Below the pieces are notes generated by a model. It was not told the origin of the DNA. It searched no databases and saw only the letters and a list, made by a program, of their open reading frames with translations. From assembly GCA_026419785.1 (NCBI GenBank), contig JAODTK010001366.1, positions 62,001 to 126,000 of the forward strand: DNA of 64,000 bases, given 5' to 3'. Positions 47,160 through 58,770 of the stretch are shown here, piece after piece (within the stretch, counting starts at the first letter, position 1; each line of letters begins with the position of its first letter). The position numbers and the translations under genes are program-made. The stretch is from Sclerodactyla briareus. Lineage: Eukaryota; Echinodermata; Holothuroidea; Dendrochirotida; Sclerodactylidae.

Positions 47160-47570
47160 ACAGTTTTTGGCTTATATGGCTTTTTCCACAGGCTCATAGC
47201 GCTCCACATTTTACCTCTGATCATTAGTGACTTGTCACACCCATACTAGATAGCATGCATTCGGGCTTTGTTCTGACTCCCGACGCACCATTTCAGAACG
47301 CCACTTCATCATGTTCTCTGGGGACTTCCCAATAGGGCAGCCACATACATGTACAGTGCTCACTACTCTTGACCAAGTCACCTCACAAGGTGAGGTACCC
47401 ACTTTTTACACATGGATGTGTGGGACAGTTCAGGAGACATGCTTGTCCACAGCACTGCGGAAAAGTCCTCAGGCTTCCAAGGAGCTCAAAACTCGCAAAC
47501 CGATGGTTTGCAGTTTGAGCTCTACCAACTGAGCAAATCCACTCCTGTCTGAGCTAATCTGCCTCCTTCA
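47160..47570 (-). mobile_element. tRNA-derived SINE, family B, copy 3
   Basis: On the minus strand 'ttgctcagttggtagagctc' (47542-47523) is a clear A-box region and 'tcggtttgcgagttttgagc' (about 47505-47486) the B-box region. They are followed by 'cttccttgg..gcctgaggactt', 'ccgcagtgctgtggacaag' and the tail 'cactaatgatcagaggtaa' (47231-47213). It is the best preserved head of the three B copies. Confidence 0.85.
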
Positions 47571-47969
47571 GGTTGAGCAGGCTGCTGAGGAGAGTTTCAA
47601 CAAATTCCAAATGGTGGATCAATACTGTCCAAGTCCCTGCTCGAAACACGTGAATAGAACACTGACTGACCATAATACATATCAAACCATGGTGTTGACT
47701 ATGAAACAGTGACTAAGAAGTACTTTGCCTCGTGCATGCTGATCAGAAATCGTGTAAATAGATCAATGCACTAATACTCACCTGACAAAAAGCATTTTAA
47801 AGCCTAACTCTATAGGCTTACAGAGTTCAACGCCACAATGATTACGGTTGCTGCTCGCGGTGGCCGTGAGCGGCGACTGGTAAACTCCTGGCGGGGGGGG
47901 ACCCCTTGACCAACTTCACTGCGGTCGAGTTCCCAGACAGTGGCCGCATTGTTTTGGATGCGCACTAGA

Positions 47970-48222
47970 GGAACTCACAGCAGAAGACAGATGGGGGTAT
48001 CTTTCACCTTAAAGGTTTTGTTCGTATGTCCATCAAGAATTTTGAAGGAAGTTGGACTACTAATCGGCAAAATGAAAATACTACTTTCAGTCGAGCTATT
48101 CCGCGCTTCCCAGTTGCCTATGATCTTGATTTATTTGCTATAACAAAACATGTGGGCCTTGAGGAACTTCGACAAATTTTGAACTCATTCAAAATTCGCC
48201 ACAATGATTGCGGCCAGTAATG
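47970..48222 (+). CDS. weak candidate coding fragment, unknown protein
   Basis: A frame opening after a stop near 47967 reads NSQQKTDGGIFHLKGFVRMS, then IPRFPVAYDLDLFAITKHVG and EELRQILNSFKIRHNDCG before a stop at about 48222. Spacing of hydrophobic residues is protein-like but no family is recognised. The word 'cacaatgattgcgg' at its end is close to 'cacaatgattacgg' at 47835. Confidence 0.25.
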
Positions 48223-49499
48223 GCACGTCATAGGCCTTATGGCGATTCGGGTCATCGGCCTCAAAACATTACGGTAATACAGAGACCGTAAGTATGACCG
48301 TATAAGCTCTTGCAAGCCTCGCGGTCTGTACAGTGTGCGGCAGGCTTGATATTGATATGCAGAGGGAATATATAAATATATATAGTGTCAGAGGGGTCGT
48401 GTTTGTTTTGGAGTGACGTAGGAATTCTACAGTAGAATTGGTACTGAAGATTGCTACTTATACACCCTCCTCAGTTCTTTGCACGTCTTCTCGGTGCTCG
48501 TCCTGAAGCGGAGCGGAACTACACTGTGCTAATAGAAACACTGTACTGTTTATATATTATAATACTATACAGGGCATTGGCTGGGCAGGGCATTGTGGCT
48601 TCCGACTGTACACTTCCTTCTGAGTCCCTTGTCACTTAGACGCGGATAATGTAAACTAAACGAAAGTCACAAATATATAATCCTGTAAAATGTCCTACAG
48701 GAACACGGTAAATAGATGCGAACTAAGTGAAATAGATAAATGTCCTCTATTGCTTTACACTCAACCTACTGTAGTAACTGAACTTGGTGATTTAGCAACA
48801 AAGAAAATCGAGAAACACTGGCGGTATAAGAAGTCCCATGTGTAGACCAACTCCTTGGAAAGTTCGAGCATATGGCCCATGTGTTCAACTAGGCTAATTA
48901 ACATAAACACACCTGCCTGGGTGATACTAATTGGCAGATGAATATGGGAGAGTCCATAATGTATAGGAATGGAGCCACTACAAGATTCATGCAGTATAAA
49001 ATAGGTCACGATTCATAGGCCTATATATAATTCTGCCACCGCTCTCTCCCTTCTTTCATTCAGTTGTGCCTTCAATCTTCGATACCCTTCAGACCTTATT
49101 AAAAAAAAAAAAAAATCGTCTCTATGGAACGATAATGCTCCTCATATCTTGAACTAGGTCTAAATCACACCCAGCGTTCGATATATCTGGTGTTCCATCG
49201 CGAAATGCTCCTCAAATGAGCAAGATTGCTACACACTTTTGGATGTCACACACACTTTGAGAGTTAGTTTGTACACAGAAATGACAGAACTATGGACAGC
49301 ATCAGTCCTTGAACAGGGCTGTGTGTTACAGCCGCTACACTCACCTCCACATCACAGCCCTTGCCCGGTGTGTACAAAGAAAATTGCAAACAGTACAGAT
49401 AGCACATACATTACAGTGCAACTGTGCACACCAACCAAAACATCATGTTTGAGTCCGATTTTGTGCTCTTTTTGACAGAGAAAAATACTCCAAAGGCCT
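48223..49499. other. no gene recognised
   Basis: No supported feature apart from an A run at 49100-49115. Confidence 0.45.
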
Positions 49500-51370
49500 A
49501 TTCCACGTTACGTGTGTTACATTTCAGAGCCATCATAAGACTTAGATTGTCAGAAAATGTTACCTTTGTTTCAGTACTATCTCTAGTTTCTTATAACAGT
49601 TCTTCTTATAAATGTATACTATCCAGGGGATATTAAAAATATCAAGCTAGTGGTCCCTTACAGACAGGGCATGTCAATGAAGTAGCGTTCGTGGTGTTTA
49701 CATCAGACAGAGGTCCTAATTTCCAAATAATTTTTTTTTTTCCCAAATTCCTCTGAGTTGGGTGAAAGCCCCAATTAAAAACTCATATAGGAATGTTGGC
49801 AACGGAGTTCAGTTTATAGTAATCTATTAATCTAAATGATGCAGTTCTCTATTTTCTTATATAATACTGTAATTCTCTGTTACGTGTGTTACATTATTTT
49901 GTTACGTGTGTTACACTGTGCGAGGCTGATATAAGTAGCGCCTGTTCTGGCTGGCCAATCTTAATCAGATTTGTTTGTTGTACGTTTGAGAAGCAATTAG
50001 GGTCTAGCTGTTAGTCACAAAGCAATAATAGAGATCTATAACATGGCATAGCCTCCCTGCATAATCAGCAGATATCATGATTGAGCAGGGCTATGCCCTT
50101 AAGCCGCCAATCTTTCAGATGGGATTCCAGAAGGATTGATCCACTTCCAGACGGCAGGCAGGTTTATCTGTACACTGCCGCTGTTTATTACAAGAATTGA
50201 GCCATGTAAGTCATATCTTATTGTAACTGACAGTCAGGAGAAAGGGAAAGATGCTGTGTATGTCTTTATGCATAAATTACTGGATCCTATTCCTCCTCTT
50301 GGCCACAAGGAGCAACGTGTGATATATACCGATGGGCAATCGTCCGAGTTCAAGAACAAGTTCATGGTCAAACTTGTGTCAATCATGGCAGACAAAGTGG
50401 GTTGTAAAGTTGGGTAGAAATACTTTGCCACTTCCCACGGCAAAGGAGTCGTCGATGGAATCGGAGGGTCAGCAAAATCTTTGGTACGAACGAAGGTGAT
50501 GAGCAAAGGTGAAGATGCTGTAGTTGTGAAAAATTCTGTGGATTTTGCCACCGTAGCAAATCTTTGATGCCAGATGTCATGGTTGTGCATGTCTCACAGG
50601 ATCAAATTTCTGAAGCCATTGCTTCTGATGATCCATGGTTGGAAGTGCAGAATGTACCAGGGATAAGCAAAGTTCATAGCATGATAAGTGATGATGGAAA
50701 CATTGAACTATATCACACCGATGTGGATGCCAAGAATCATACCAATCTGCAGTTGTCAGTGAAGTATGGGTCTGTGCCACAACTCTATCATCCCACAGTG
50801 GGAGATTGGGTTGTTGTGCAGTATGATGGGAACCAATATCCTGGGGAGGTGAGAAGGGTGGTAGAAAACACATTTGAAGTATCTGTGATGCATGCCACTC
50901 CAGGAGGTACTTGGAAATGGCCTGACCATGAGGATATCATCTTCTACAAGTCTAGTGATATCCTCAGGGAAATACTCCCGCCAGTTCCAAAAGGCTCCAG
51001 GGGACAATATGTGTTTGAGGATATTTGAACAATTTTCAAATGAGACATGGCATATTAAATGTTTTATGGCTTCCTAGACATGTGGCCTACCTGTAACTGT
51101 TTGTTTGCCTCTCTTGCACAGTATGCTAGGGCAACTTTATAGGCTGTGAGTAGCCTGTAACACACGTAACGTGACATGTAACACACGTAACGTTACGTGT
51201 TACAGTAAATATTTGTTCCATTAGAAGAACATGCAAGATTTATGATTGATCCCACATCATAAACACATTGCTTTGGGTAGTGATCTTAGATGGCATAGTG
51301 TTTAAGTTCCTGTCAATTAGTAACACAGGAGAAAACTTTTATTAATTTTTTGTTACGTGTGTTACATCCA
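49500..51370 (+). mobile_element. DNA-transposon-like unit with clustered 15 bp motif around its gene
   Basis: The motif GTTACGTGTGTTACA occurs at 49507, 49879, 49901 and 51352, in inverse orientation at 51156 and 51177, and in a 13-base form at 51192. All lie outside the coding remains at 50136-51028: three to the left, four to the right. I did not find the motif elsewhere in the window. Subterminal binding-site repeats are common in several cut-and-paste transposons. The true ends and target duplication are not found, so the limits are those of the motif. Confidence 0.5.
50136..51028 (+). pseudogene. remains of a widespread metazoan transposase-like gene
   Basis: The first part reads SYLIVTDSQEKGKDAVYVF, then YTDGQSSEFKNKF, then KYFATSHGKGVVDGIGGSAK. 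This D...TDG..(S/E)FK...FATSHGKGxxDGxGG series marks an uncharacterised protein family repeated in many invertebrate and fish genomes, probably with an RNase H-like fold (inference). The last 90 residues carry a small beta-barrel-like module (GDWVVVQYDGNQYPGEV ... FEVSVMHATPGGTWKWP). One in-frame stop (50415) and one stop with frame change near 50564 show that it is decayed; a spliced exon structure was considered but not needed. The N-terminal part is missing or unrecognised. Confidence 0.6.
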
Positions 51371-52084
51371 GTACAGTTGAAATGTAGGCGACCCTTCTAA
51401 CGGTTTTCTCATAGGTCACAAGAATATTTGTTACATTTGTGGTAGTAATGTGCTACAGTAGACTGTCAATGACAGAATACACAAAATAATAAAGGTTCCC
51501 TCATTCTTCTCTGAATTAATTAGATTTCATATTGTGCCCTTTTTCTGCCTATAAAGCACTGTAAGTCTTGTTAATGGGCATTCTATTCAATATGCTGGAA
51601 ATAAGCTTTGAAATCTAAGCATTTGAGAAAAATTGTTATTTCATGAATTTTGAAGTGTTTTCCAATATAAGAGTTGAGAAATGAATCTGTTTCAATAGTT
51701 TTATTTGTTGGTGTTCAGGACCACTTTCTGTGGAATGGGCCCAAACAGATCGATACAAAGCTTCACATCATTAAAAGGTGGATTACAAAGTTTCATGTGA
51801 ATATTCCTTGTTTTGTGTTCGTAGGAGGCCCAGGACGCTAGCATTCGGAACCTTGTTACGGGTTGATGTTTGTATAGGTAGGGCAATGGCAATGATATAA
51901 TAGGGAGGTTTGTGCCAACTTACTGTATATTAGGGAATGATCGATGACTAGGACAGCATACAGGTTTTTCTACAATGCCTATCCAAATTAGTACACAATT
52001 TTCTGGAACTATTCCAAACGCTAATCACACCTCCAATTCAACCAACACACGAACACTGAGCGTTTGTCCTAACAAGCCTTTCTC
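51371..52084. other. no gene recognised
   Basis: AT-rich sequence to the right of the transposon-like unit; possibly its 3' part, but no end is visible. Confidence 0.4.
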
Positions 52085-52683
52085 CTAGTGCTCAGCTCCC
52101 TGACTGAGGTACTGTACGTAATCGAACTGGACCACACTAACCACATGTGCAAGCTTGTGCCCGCCAAATTCAACTCTGAATGTCTGAGCTGGATCATCAT
52201 CCAGGGAAAATGGGCAGAATTTTGGAAGGTTGGCTGAAACGTCCATCGATTTGTTGAACCGACTTGTTAGTTGTCCGAAACGTCCCAGGTTGAACGAATT
52301 GGTAGTCGGCTGTACTGAAGTCAGAGAGAAGCTTTGAGTGTTTGGGAGCTTCATGGAACGTGGCGCAGAGCTGATCCTTCTGCAATAATGCGGCAAGCTG
52401 TGCCAGTTGTCACAACACAGTGACTGATCGTCACAGTAATGGCGCATGGAGACGTGTCGCTGAACAGCGTCAGCCGAAGCCCATCATGTAGCGCAACTGG
52501 TACAAGCGTTGAACCATGAGCATGTAAACAATGCAGAGTGTGAATGATAAAATTGACGGACGTCGTAGTCGTTTTGGATATGGAATGATTCAGCTGATTA
52601 AACGGATAATAAAAGTGACCTACTTCAGAATATATCTGGTCGAAATCGTCACAGAACAAGTTGATCTGGATGGAATTGACCAT
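52085..52683 (-). CDS. candidate coding region, unknown protein, frame changes
   Basis: The minus strand reads HGSTLVPVALHDGLRLTLFS and HCVVTTGTACRIIAEGSALR (52510-52360). In a second frame it reads LLSDFSTADYQFVQPGTFRT (52340-52280), and in a third DDPAQTFRVEFGGHKLAHVV and FDYVQYLSQGAEH to a stop at 52085-52087. The pieces are collinear and protein-like. No family is recognised. It could be a decayed gene copy, or a gene with indels in the assembly. Confidence 0.3.
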
Positions 52684-54984
52684 TCAGTGTTCCCGTGTAC
52701 ATCGTTACCAGGCGACGATACACTGGAATTCCTGGAAAATTGAGCGAAGAGATGGAAGAAAGAGTTCCTGGAGTATGCATATTTGTCAATAAATGTTTTC
52801 AACAGTTGAGTTACTGCAGGGGTGGCAGACTGGCAGTAGCGGATACAGAGGGGCCAGGGTCCAGAGTCCGGACCCGCCCCCCCCCCCCCCGCCCCCTTTC
52901 TGGCTCAGAGTTTTCCGAAAAACACTGATGCTTCTGCCAATAATGTGGATCCAGATGGCTTCTGGGGAGTCGGACCCCCCCCCCCCCCCCCCACACAAAC
53001 TTTCCCCGCTACGTGATATCTATCATCTGTTATGAATGTAGGCTACCCTCTACATAAGACATACCCATTACAAGATATATGACCCTACCATTGTTTGCTC
53101 TCTGTGACATTGCTTGTGGTTGTCACTTGTAATGGGTGGTCGGCCCCACAGAGTAGGCAGAGAAGGCATTTGCCCCAATGCCCCACGGAATTCTATCCCC
53201 CAAAATAAAATTGTTTCAATAACGTTCTAAGTTCCACGTTATTTTGTAGGGGTGGGGTGAGGTGTTACACTATCAGGGATAAAGTGTAGCCACCAACTTT
53301 TAAACGAATTCGGCGGAAGTGGGATATTCGAACCAACGCCAAAAGGAACTAACTGGCCATGCACCAAATCGCATCTTAGGCCAAGTAAAAATGCAAAATT
53401 ATTTCCAAAATAGAATGAGTGTGAAAGTGTGCGATATTGCACCAAAATGCATCTAAGGCCACCTGGAAATGAATAAAAATAGAACCCTCCCACAGCCCAC
53501 CATCAATCTCCACCTCCATGAAATCACCAGCCCCCCCACCCCCCCTCCACTGAAAAATTCCTGCTACGCCACTGGTTTGGATCCCCCTCCCAACTCGGAA
53601 TCAGCCCCAGGGAGCATGCTCAGGCTGCGCCGTCGTGAAGCCATATAGCCATTGATGGATGCTTATACAATTGAAGTTCATATATTTGCACCTGCGTCCT
53701 ATGAAGAATGAGGCGATGGACAACAATGAAAGGGAGTGAAGATGTCGCGTGCGAATTAAGTGCGTAGTTTTCGAGGATCAACACTGGATAATTCATATAT
53801 TCCATCACACAGGTCACCATCATCAGAATTATGTCGAACGAACGAACTAGCACCTTGGGGGTCAAATTGGGCGACGAAATGCATGCGTCCCTCTCACCAA
53901 ATATTGGGGGTTGGTAACCGCCCCCTCCCCCTCCCCCCCCCATGTTAGCCGCTCATGCATGTCTCCCGTCGGGAGGCATCCCCCCTTCCCGTCATGGTTA
54001 TATTGATCTGTTCTTACAGAGGGGTGGGCGAGGTTCGGATATTTTCGATCGGTCACCCAGCGCTAATCTAGATTTTTTTTGAAAATTAAAAAATAATAAA
54101 TGACATTCGAGAGCAAATTTGAAAATGAAGTGAACGAAAACTGGTCCCGGTGAAAGTGGTGGCCGTGGGTGGGGTGGTGAGGGGAAAAAGGTTGGAAATT
54201 TTTCGCTGGAGCCAAGTTGAACCCCTCCCTTTTGAAATTCCTGGATCCGCCCCTGGGAGCGCATGGCCTGTTAATATAATAGCTCAATGGTTGAAACAGG
54301 TGTTGGACTTGTTCACCTCATACCAGCCTCATTCACTTATAATGTGCAGGATGACGCTGTAACCAATCGGGGAGATGATTTGCCTAAACAGATGTTTGGT
54401 AATATTCGACCATGTTATATACGAAAGATCGGATAGCCCCCTCTATTTTTGGAAACGGCTCCAGCATGTCGTCTGCTTAGAAAGCCAGATTTCCATATCT
54501 CTGATGCGGGGTGCGGAAAACATTTTGAAAACCGCAGTTTTTTTGCGAATACGGAACACTTTTTCGAAGGCAGAAAGGTCCGAAATGATCTTGAATTACA
54601 GAAAATATGTGTTACTCACAAAAAATTGACATATATTGGCATTATGAGGAAAATATTCCATATAATCCGTTTGCGAGGTGCGGCCATTAATGCCGCGTTC
54701 GTACGTGTGGTACTTTGCTTACTCTGTGCTTGTTCCATTTCGTTCGAATAAATTTTGCCGCTATTGCAACTGGTTCTATCTCTGCAACCCGAATACAGCT
54801 TTTTCGGTCACTTTCCCCATTTATTTTCCGTGAAAACGAGCTTATGGTTTTCACCGTACTCCGCATCCGCGTGATAGAATTTGTCTTAGCAAAGCTAAGG
54901 GTGAGGAAGCATGCCTCGGTGGCCAGATGAATAGTCAAGCACTCTTCACCCTATAGGCGATTACGAGACGATACGATAACTTTT
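52684..54984. repeat. C/G-run-rich repeat scraps, no gene
   Basis: C runs at 52876-52890 and 52976-52992, C-rich stretches at 53530-53547 and 53921-53941, and repeat-like words 'gctacgccactgg' (53564-53576) and 'aattcctggatccgcccctgg' (54237-54257) that are common at the ends of interspersed repeats in such genomes. Overlapping glycine- or proline-rich frames here are products of the runs. Confidence 0.5.
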
Positions 54985-54987
54985 TTA

Positions 54988-55011
54988 GCTCAACCAGTTA
55001 TGCTGGGTGAG
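54988..55011. other. terminal hairpin of element E copy 2
   Basis: GCTCAACCAG (54988-54997) and CTGGGTGAG (55003-55011) pair around a short loop, matching 12872-12897 in inverse orientation; a T run (the element's A tail) precedes it. Confidence 0.75.
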
Positions 55012-55027
55012 ATTTGTGATGCCCACC

Positions 55028-55064
55028 TGGCATTCTATCTATCTATCTATCTATCTTATTATCT

Positions 55065-55100
<36 letters not shown>

Positions 55101-55106
55101 TCTATC
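55028..55106. repeat. CTAT microsatellite inside element E copy 2
   Basis: About 18 imperfect CTAT units, at the place equivalent to 12822-12846. Confidence 0.9.
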
Positions 55107-56148
55107 TAGCTATCCGTCCGTCGACATCGGGTTGTTCAGGAAGTTTTTTATCCAAGTCCCACTTGGCCTAAGGGCCATGTTATGAAATTAAACACTGTAC
55201 TCGAAATATTCTCCCACAAGATTCCAATTTGACTTTCTCAAAGTTACATGTAATGCTTCCTGGGGTAGTATGAGGGCAATTCGGGGGCCGTCGGGGAATT
55301 TTGGCCTGGGCCCACTTTGGGCTATGGGCCCATTAATGAAATACCGTGGAAAATCAGTATCTCCAACAAAATCTGTTGCACTGTGCTGCGTTCGGTCATA
55401 ATGCTGCCTGATGGCCGGTACCTCAGGGTGTCCAGAGATTTAGGACCAATGGCCAGGGGGGCCTAAGCCCATCAGTGGATATGAAAATGCTTCTCCTCTT
55501 GCAAATTTTAGTGCACAGTGCCTGCATCGTCATTAATTGAGGGTCTAACAGCCGTTTACCTTTCGTGCTGTCAGTTTTTGTTTCATTTTTTTTCATTTAA
55601 GTCCCACTTAGCACGAGGGCCGCACTTTATTCAATTTCACATAATAGTACATGAAATGCATCACCTCCACAAGCCTCAATTGATTTATCTCGAAGTTACA
55701 TGTATTGGTCTTTGGGTAGAGGGCATGGGGGGTTCGGGAATTTTGATACATGAGACAGACCAGTTGTAATCAGTGAGTAGTGGTACCTTATGCAGTGTAC
55801 AGGAATTGGAGGGGAGAGGCCCATGAAGGTGGTTTAGTGGGGGTGTAGGGCAAATGTTCAAATTGTAGAATTAAATGCAATTTGCATGTTTTCGGTCATA
55901 AATCTCATGTTTCGAGGATCTTAACCACACTTGTCACAATGTTCATTGACCAATGGGTCATCATCGACCACCTGAAGGTCAAGGTCAAATGGCATAAAAG
56001 GGGTACAAGGGGCCATGAGGGGAAAACTGCAAAAAAGTACTCTCTGCCAGATTAGGTCAGATTGCCATGCTATGTGAACAGGATAATATTGACTATTAGT
56101 ACTTATGGGTGCAACAGGAATTGTAAGTGGAAGAAGGTCATCAAAAAG

Positions 56149-56206
56149 AGGGGGGGGGGGGGGGGGGGGGGGCGGGGGGGGGTGGGTGCTGGGGGGGGGG
56201 GGGGTG
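56149..56206. repeat. long G tract
   Basis: Almost pure G with a few C, T and A breaks. It lies within element E copy 2. Strong potential for four-stranded DNA, and for assembly length error. Confidence 0.9.
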
Positions 56207-56371
56207 TAGGCAAAGTTTTCCAAACTGTAGAATATGTGTTATGACGTTGTACGTGATGCTCGCATCAGGACATCAAGGTCAGTATAATGAAAATCAATGC
56301 AAACTCCAATAAACATCATAACAGTTACCACATATTGAAATTTTTCGGTTTGATTGAATGAACCCTTAGAT

Positions 56372-56565
56372 CTCAAGTTATCGGATGGAGTGTTCTCAAC
56401 ATTTGCGATAAAAATGTCGTTACGATAATTTTTATCGGACGTTGTCCGCGCGGAGAAAAGAAGAGAAAGTGGTCGGAGTTGAGTTGAGAAAACGGTTTTC
56501 ACCTTTGTCGCTGCAGCCCGGTGGGAATTGCTTGGTCGAATTTAGAAAAGAAATTAAGTTTCTGA
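56372..56565 (+). repeat. left inverted arm of a 6 kb unit
   Basis: Includes 'ataaaaatgtcgttacgata', 'atttttatcggacgt' and 'cctttgtcgctgcagcccgg'. The segment 62285-62480 is its reverse complement with scattered differences. Confidence 0.65.
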
Positions 56566-57169
56566 CGAAGCTACGTAGGAAGGGAGATAACAGATCTTCG
56601 CAATGACTGGGAAAAAAAAAAACGAGAAGAAATCTTGAGCGAGGGGACAAACTGACAACGGGTGAAAGAGACATTCTTGTTATGATCCAAACCAACAAAA
56701 CCATTATTTTGGTCACTGTGTGATTACTTTTCGAGAAAAGCCGGCCGTAGCTCAAGTAGTACAGGGCCGGCATAACACCCGATCTACCGAACACGTCACC
56801 ATTTTTTCACTGAGTTATGAAGAAATGACACCAATGCATTATGGTGAATTAATCCCGATGAGCCACAAACCAAGGGAAGGGCGGCATTCGTGTTGGCGAA
56901 TTGGGGTGGGAGAGGGGGGGGGGGAGGGGGGGGAGGGAGGGGGGGGGGGGGGGGGGGGGGGGTGGTTATACTTATTAGACGGAGCGCCACCCACAGGTTG
57001 GTGGCCTATCGTACAAGAACATGGTTCGCTTGACAGACCATCTGGATGCAGGAAGGAGTGAAAAATGGCATTTCCCGTGCCTTATAGGAAAGTAAGCAGC
57101 ATTCCAAAACTGATAAAAAATTTTTATTATGGAAAGGTTCTCAAAAAACTTATCGCTTCAGGCATCAAG
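56566..57169. other. unassigned, with G tract 56909-56962
   Basis: A second G tract of about 54 bases lies at 56909-56962. Nothing else is supported. Confidence 0.5.
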
Positions 57170-57955
57170 TCCCAGGGTCCAGGGTTTGCGTTTGGGTGCT
57201 GTGGACATTCTAAAAATACGATGCAGGTGAGGGTCGGTCATGAAATGAGCAATGGAAATGGACAATGCAAACAACCACTACGTTTGCGCAGAGCGCGAGA
57301 TTTTGCAGGGTCAAATTTTGACCAACGGCAGTTGCACTGACCTATCTCTTACCTATGGACTTGCGAAAACACAGGGCGCATGGGGAAACACTTCAATGGG
57401 GCAAAACAGGTGGTCAAATGAGATAAAAACACAGTGAGCAAAAACCACAACTACGCAAACGTTTTTTACTAAACGTCAGGTAATCTTTGGGTAAACTTAT
57501 CCAGTTACCTTCACCTGAATTTTTATTCATGTCTTGCACGGAATTTGGTGGCGTTCCTTGACTAAATCTTCAATGGCATTTTCAAGGGGTTTACACCGCA
57601 CCGTTGTGCTGCCCCCGTAGTAAGGCACGTTACGCACCCAAATTTCATAAGTAACGCACCTATACAGTGATTGAATGATGCTTATCTAAATTACAAATAG
57701 ACCATATCCATATAATTATGCCAAAAATTCCACAGGTCCCGCCGGTGGTAGAAATACCCCCGTCGCCTTAACCTTCTTCCCTTAAAACAACCAACAAAGT
57801 TTACACCTCTGGGCATTACATCGAAAATTCAGGCAAATTTGCGAATTAGCCTGTTCTTCACTTGGATTTTGAATATGTCGACAACGCAATTTGCGGCGTT
57901 CCCTGGTTGCATCTTCGATGCCGCACCGTGGCGGGATCGTGGCGTGTGCGGGATA
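57170..57955 (+). repeat. repeat N, copy 1, with internal tandem
   Basis: Matches 63290-64000 in order: 'gatgcaatggaaatgg..aa', 'ttttgcagg', 'gaccaacg', 'aggcgcatgggg', 'ttcacctgaattttt', 'ggcgttcc', 'caaatagaccatat', 'caggtcccgcc', 'acccccgt.gcc'. A related sub-unit repeats inside at about 57530 and 57874 ('caatttg.ggcgttccctgg...atcttcgatg'), period about 344 bp. There is no coding frame shared. Confidence 0.65.
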
Positions 57956-57956
57956 G

Positions 57957-58065
57957 AATATGATAGATAGATAGATGGATGGATGGATGGAGGACGGAAC
58001 GACGGATAGATGATAGATAGATAGATAGATAGATAGATAGTTAGATAGATGGATGGATAAGATAG
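57957..58065. repeat. GATA/GGAT microsatellite
   Basis: Runs of GATA with a GGAT block, about 110 bases, directly after repeat N. Confidence 0.9.
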
Positions 58066-58074
58066 ATAGGAAGC

Positions 58075-58312
58075 AGAGCGGTACCGAGAGGGAAATTGTA
58101 TGTGGGGGGGGGGGTGTTGTCAAATAACTATAATTTTTGCGGCACCTGAGACCACATGCTGCTGCAATATCGGACCTAAATAACAGCTGCAAAACCTCTT
58201 ACTGAACTGCAAAAAATAAGTTTGGTGATTGAAAAAAATTTATTGATCAGTCGGGTCATGGGGGGGGGGGGGGGTTCTCACTCGTGGGTACGCCACTGAT
58301 GATAGATAGACT
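58075..58312 (+). repeat. repeat H, copy 1
   Basis: 'acatgctgctgcaatat', 'acagctgcaaaacctctt.ctgaactgcaaaaa', 'ttgatca.tcgggtca' and the end 'gtgggtacgccactg' match 59685-59840. G runs at 58104-58113 and 58259-58273. Confidence 0.7.
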
Positions 58313-58534
58313 AGACATATAAATGTAGATGTATGAGTTTGTATGTTAGTTCATAAATGGTCCCCTAGCAGGAAATCGACAATTACGTCCAATGAAGGAG
58401 CAATGTGAACCAAGATGGTTAAGCCAAGTCATATGTAAACGAGGATTGAAAGGGGAACCCTCCGTTCATTGATAATAAGAACAACCAAGGTATTATTCAG
58501 CATTTTGTTTTGTTAAGGAACGTCATAGGTCTGC

Positions 58535-58770
58535 CCAGGCAGACTGTAGTACTGAGTCCGTTACTGTACTCGAGTCAGTACTCGAGTACATTTCCTTGTA
58601 CTATCCTAGTACTGTACTCATTGGGCCTCTGGATGTCTTCACATACTCGTACTCGTACTGCAGCCTTTTGGAAAATGTGTACTCGTACTCATACTCGTAC
58701 TCATGAATTTTGTACTCGTACGTCGTACTCAGTAGTGATGACTCCGTTAATCGTACTCGGGTTCACACAA
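58535..58770. repeat. GTACTC hexamer repeat, block 1
   Basis: Degenerate repeats of CTCGTA/GTACTC with embedded CTCGAG and GTAC palindromes. Confidence 0.85.

Larger units (their letters stand above)
54985..56370 (-). mobile_element. family E non-autonomous element, copy 2
   Basis: Read on the minus strand it follows copy 1 from about 11590 to the end: 'ttcaatatgtggtaactg', 'ttatactgaccttgatg', 'gcagttttcccc...gaccttgaccttcaggtggt', 'aaaacatgcaaattgcat', 'gcttgtggaggtgatgc', 'ggacaccctgag...ggccatcag', 'aagtgggac', then the GATA microsatellite and the hairpin. The conserved order over about 1.4 kb shows one element family. The long G tract at 56149-56206 is an expansion of the monomer's own C-run position. 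Confidence 0.75.

Noticed and set aside
50205-50233. GTAAGT...CAG as a tiny intron in the transposase-like gene
   Set aside because: Only about 30 bases, too short to splice, and the reading frame through it gives the family's expected residues.
52786-53035. Pro- or Gly-rich frames near C runs
   Set aside because: Made by homopolymer C/G runs; not conserved, both strands open.
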